A DNA stretch of 58,923 nucleotides from a virus. A model generated the notes under the pieces. It searched no databases, was not told the DNA's origin, and saw only the letters and a program-made list of their open reading frames with translations. Where the stretch lies: IMG/VR virus record IMGVR_UViG_3300044647_001099, positions 1 to 58,923 of that record; one strand, 5' to 3'. Below are positions 56,981 to 58,923 of this stretch, piece after piece; within the stretch, counting starts at the first letter, position 1; each line of letters starts with the position of its first letter. The translations under genes were made by a program, and so were the position numbers.

Positions 56981-57065
56981 CGTAAAGTGTTGGAGCATAA
57001 GCACTTACGCTTCGCGGGGCGGGCCGGACTCGACGTAAGTCCTTACAGATGAAGGAGATACGTCA
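56981..57065 (-). repeat. Structured intergenic repeat, copy 11
   Basis: CGTAAAGTG/CACTTACG left hairpin; right half GACGTA/TACGTC. It overlaps the last residues of the 57043-57120 gene. A CTTGC...GTAAG hairpin follows. Confidence 0.75.
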
Positions 57066-57120
57066 TAGCACAGCCGATAACAAAACACACCCCCCACAAT
57101 ATGTAGTCACTCGCTCTCAT
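57043..57120 (-). CDS. Very small membrane protein
   Basis: 25 aa; start preceded by GGAGG, single hydrophobic helix (YILWGVCFVIGCAMTYLL). C-terminus lies inside repeat copy 11. Confidence 0.5.
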   Translation of the reverse strand: MRASDYILWGVCFVIGCAMTYLLHL

Positions 57121-57217
57121 CATTTTCCTCCATATACATGATATTTGACATACTAGCGTACAGTACAATACCACAAATATAACCGAAAGCGACACTAACG
57201 AAATCCAATTGATACAT
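57107..57217 (-). CDS. Very small membrane protein
   Basis: 36 aa; hydrophobic helix then acidic end, start preceded by GGAG. Together with 57043-57120 it is preferred over one longer frame because each has a ribosome site. Confidence 0.45.
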   Translation of the reverse strand: MYQLDFVSVAFGYICGIVLYASMSNIMYMEENDESE

Positions 57218-57241
57218 CCTTGCATCTCCATTGTTATTTGG

Positions 57242-57430
57242 TCAATCTCCGTACCCAACCCAAAAATCATCATCTTCTTCATTCTGCATAAGAGTATATC
57301 CCCGACTCCTCATAGCCTCATATTCATTTATCCTTTGCCAAACTTCTCCCACAATAGAGAGAAAATAGACCAAGGCCAGAATAAAAAGCATTACCCCCAT
57401 CCAGACCCATACCAAAATAAAATCGCTCAT
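57242..57430 (-). CDS. Small membrane protein
   Basis: 62 aa from the ATG at 57430. One long membrane helix near the N-terminus, acidic aromatic tail. Confidence 0.6.
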   Translation of the reverse strand: MSDFILVWVWMGVMLFILALVYFLSIVGEVWQRINEYEAMRSRGYTLMQNEEDDDFWVGYGD

Positions 57431-57621
57431 AAAACCTCTTTCCAAACATGGCCGTAAGCATCGACAGCAGACGTTAATTCATCATCCGAAAAATATGCGT
57501 GAAGTCCACTGGTAACTGTCACTTCCCATACATTACCCTCATCGTATTCATGTCCTACGATTTTACCAACCTTTTTCTCTTTTCCCCACATGAACGATAC
57601 ATAGTCACCAATTTCAAACAT
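57427..57621 (-). CDS. Small SH3-like barrel protein
   Basis: 64 aa from the ATG at 57621, preceded by GAGGAAAG. MFEIGDYVSF then GKIVGHEYDEGNVWEVTV fits a small KOW/SH3-like barrel, as in 8679-8903. Confidence 0.6.
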   Translation of the reverse strand: MFEIGDYVSFMWGKEKKVGKIVGHEYDEGNVWEVTVTSGLHAYFSDDELTSAVDAYGHVWKEVL

Positions 57622-57634
57622 TTTTCTTTCCTCT

Positions 57635-57814
57635 TTACTTAGTAGCGAGCAACAGAGATTCTTCACGATACCGACGCAACAATTCTGTTGCAAGATAGGA
57701 AATATGCTGTTTCCTCAGTTCGATCATTTCGGGATCAGTATCCCTAGCGAGCCGGACTTGCTCTAGCCACAGGTTATCTTGCAAAACTCTAGTAGGAAAT
57801 TGTTTCATCTTCAT
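57635..57814 (-). CDS. Small helical protein
   Basis: 59 aa; charged helices (LARDTDPEMIELRKQHI). Start at 57814 or 57808. Unrecognised. Confidence 0.6.
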   Translation of the reverse strand: MKMKQFPTRVLQDNLWLEQVRLARDTDPEMIELRKQHISYLATELLRRYREESLLLATK

Positions 57815-57834
57815 TCTCTCTTTCTTGTCTTACT

Positions 57835-57863
57835 ATTATACCAAACTTTTCCGTCGCCGCCAA
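57835..57863 (-). promoter_or_regulatory. Promoter for the 57814-57043 run
   Basis: -35 TTGGCG, 17-bp spacer, -10 TATAAT. Confidence 0.65.
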
Positions 57864-57869
57864 CCCCTC

Positions 57870-58088
57870 TTATACGGGGGTGGGATTCGACCGATAATAC
57901 ATTGCCCACAGTTCATCCATCACAAACTGGACAACACGATCATGTGAACCACGACAAACGTAATATCCCATGTGGATGTCGAACAGAGCAAACGATCCAT
58001 CTTCTTGAGGATGAAACGTGAACCCACACTTGTAGGCATAGGCGTTGATTTTACCCTTGACGGTCGAACTTTTTGGAGGCTTTCTCAT
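57870..58088 (-). CDS. Small hypothetical protein
   Basis: 72 aa from the ATG at 58088, preceded by AAAGGAAAG. Basic start, then a YKCGFTFHPQEDGSFALFD strand pair. Unrecognised. Confidence 0.65.
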   Translation of the reverse strand: MRKPPKSSTVKGKINAYAYKCGFTFHPQEDGSFALFDIHMGYYVCRGSHDRVVQFVMDELWAMYYRSNPTPV

Positions 58089-58119
58089 TTTCTTCTTTCC
58101 TTTTCTTTCTTGTTCTATC

Positions 58120-58148
58120 ATTATACCATAATTATCGTCCAATGTCAA
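58120..58148 (-). promoter_or_regulatory. Promoter for 57870-58088
   Basis: -35 TTGACA, 17-bp spacer with ACGATAAT, -10 TATAAT. Confidence 0.85.
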
Positions 58149-58235
58149 TAGCCTAGACCAGGAAAAATTTCCTTACAAAGTCGTAAGGTTTGAGAGAGAG
58201 ATTTGGCATAGCGTTTGCGACCCGATCAGATTAGC

Positions 58236-58319
58236 TGTAACTCTATAGGCAGAAACCACTTACGTCAAGTTTGGCGAGCCGTCTTTGCTCTAAGTGCTTA
58301 TGTAGCAACGGGTTACATC
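58236..58319 (-). repeat. Structured intergenic repeat, copy 12
   Basis: Most divergent copy: ACCACTTACG, a shorter GGCGAGCCG core, CTCTAAGTGCTT and GGGTTACATC. Its edge covers the stop of 58318-58458. A CTTAC/GTAAG hairpin lies at 58172-58186. Confidence 0.65.
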
Positions 58320-58458
58320 AAATCTTTCGTTTTCTGTATATTCGTTCACCATCCACCCAAACGGGTAGGTATAGCCTAGGGTACAGCTGTACATATCTGC
58401 TATTTACCCATCGTTCAGTCTCTAGTGTAACGTCATATACTAGTGTACAATCGTTCAT
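58318..58458 (-). CDS. Small hypothetical protein
   Basis: 46 aa; strand-rich, basic end; its ATG overlaps the upstream TGA. Unrecognised. Confidence 0.55.
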   Translation of the reverse strand: MNDCTLVYDVTLETERWVNSRYVQLYPRLYLPVWVDGERIYRKRKI

Positions 58459-58841
58459 CATTCATCTTCTCCCTTGAAGCTGAAAGGACTGATTTCTTCT
58501 CCATAAGCTGCGATAGCCTCGTACTGTGAACGCAGAGCGTCAACACGCTCACGGCTTCCCGGCTTACCAACCGAAATGATCATAGTATCCTCACCACCAA
58601 CATAGCGAGGATCGGCCTTTTCTTTACGAATCTTTCCGATATTCTTCAATGAGGTACGATTGAACTTGAGAACCTTTTCGCTCACAACGTAACGCTTCTG
58701 GTCGGTCACGCCATAGACGTAATCGGTATCTTCAGTGATCCGATCATCGGGAATCTCTACTAGCATCGGAATAGCGATACCCTTGAAGATCATACGGGCT
58801 TGACGCTTGGCATTTTCGATGATGGGATACTTGGTTTTCAT
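58458..58841 (-). CDS. Hypothetical protein
   Basis: 127 aa from the ATG at 58841. Basic N-terminus; KRYVVSEKVLKFNRTSLKNI in the middle suggests a nucleic-acid binder. Unrecognised. Confidence 0.65.
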   Translation of the reverse strand: MKTKYPIIENAKRQARMIFKGIAIPMLVEIPDDRITEDTDYVYGVTDQKRYVVSEKVLKFNRTSLKNIGKIRKEKADPRYVGGEDTMIISVGKPGSRERVDALRSQYEAIAAYGEEISPFSFKGEDE

Positions 58842-58881
58842 TGTCTTTTTCTCTCTTTGTCTATCGTTCTCTTGTGTGTGC

Positions 58882-58910
58882 ATTATACCAAACCTATTTT
58901 GTTCTGTCAA
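58882..58910 (-). promoter_or_regulatory. Promoter for 58841-58318
   Basis: -35 TTGACA, 17-bp spacer, -10 TATAAT. Confidence 0.85.
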
Positions 58911-58923
58911 CCTTACAATGTCG

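Noticed and set aside
57043-57282. Single 79-codon gene
   Set aside because: Two shorter frames in the region each have a good ribosome site and a clean membrane-protein pattern, so the split reading was preferred; still uncertain.
1-58923. CRISPR array
   Set aside because: The 12-copy and 46-bp repeats are 0.5-4 kb or more apart and separated by genes; no regular short spacers or cas genes.
1-58923. Stop codon reassignment
   Set aside because: TGA, TAG and TAA all end genes whose neighbours start right at those stops; only one in-frame TGA (40436) looks exceptional.
1-58923. Insertion sequence or transposase
   Set aside because: No transposase motifs or terminal inverted repeats with target duplications seen; only HNH-type nucleases.

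Overview
The window is a stretch of a large, AT-rich tailed-phage genome (Caudoviricetes). I recognise no structural, lysis or integration genes. About 150 mostly short genes run on the minus strand, packed tail to head with ATGA or TAATG overlaps; one HNH endonuclease gene is on the plus strand. Phage hallmarks are an rIIA/rIIB pair, many accessory tRNAs, T4 endonuclease VII-like and HNH nucleases, ATP-dependent DNA ligase, ThyX, DUF932 and a tmRNA. TAA, TAG and TGA all end genes, so the standard bacterial code applies. About 42 sigma70-like promoters (TTGACA, 16-17 bp, TATAAT or TAGAAT) suggest that a host housekeeping sigma factor reads the region. The host cannot be named from the sequence.

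Layout, from low coordinates (downstream) to high (upstream). 1-6.5 kb: RuvB N-terminus, a zinc-ribbon protein with a RuvA domain III-like tail, a primase-like protein, a tRNA-like element, rIIB-like and rIIA-like genes. 6.6-12.3 kb: small membrane, secreted and kinase-like proteins, tRNA-Leu, PspC-like protein, a class I methyltransferase-like protein. 12.3-23.3 kb: DNA repair and nucleases (HhH-GPD-like protein, HNH, ligase, EndoVII-like, PD-(D/E)XK-like), tmRNA, a deaminase, UvdE. 23.4-34.6 kb: plus-strand HNH, two HExxH proteins around ThyX, tRNA-Gly, two metallophosphoesterases, a phosphoribosyltransferase, Hsp20. 35-44.4 kb: a subtilase, then dense very small genes with several tandem paralogues, structured RNA candidates and a 0.85-kb gene-free transcribed stretch. 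44.8-58.9 kb: a visibly more GC-rich district with DUF932, a second phosphoribosyltransferase, a second kinase-like protein, a DUF7227-like protein, ten tRNAs, a 0.5-kb ornate RNA candidate and many small proteins.

The 44.8-58.3 kb district is a chain of cassettes: promoter, one to four small genes, then an ~85-bp structured repeat just after the last stop codon and just before the next promoter (12 copies). A second family, exactly 46 bp long, occurs five times near promoters or leaders. Together with the two large RNA candidates, the tmRNA, two structured leaders and three tRNA-like elements with abnormal anticodon arms, the window is unusually rich in RNA-level features. The recognisable proteins support DNA metabolism and repair (RuvB, ligase, UvdE, HhH, EndoVII, ThyX, deaminase) and protein quality control (tmRNA, Hsp20, subtilase).
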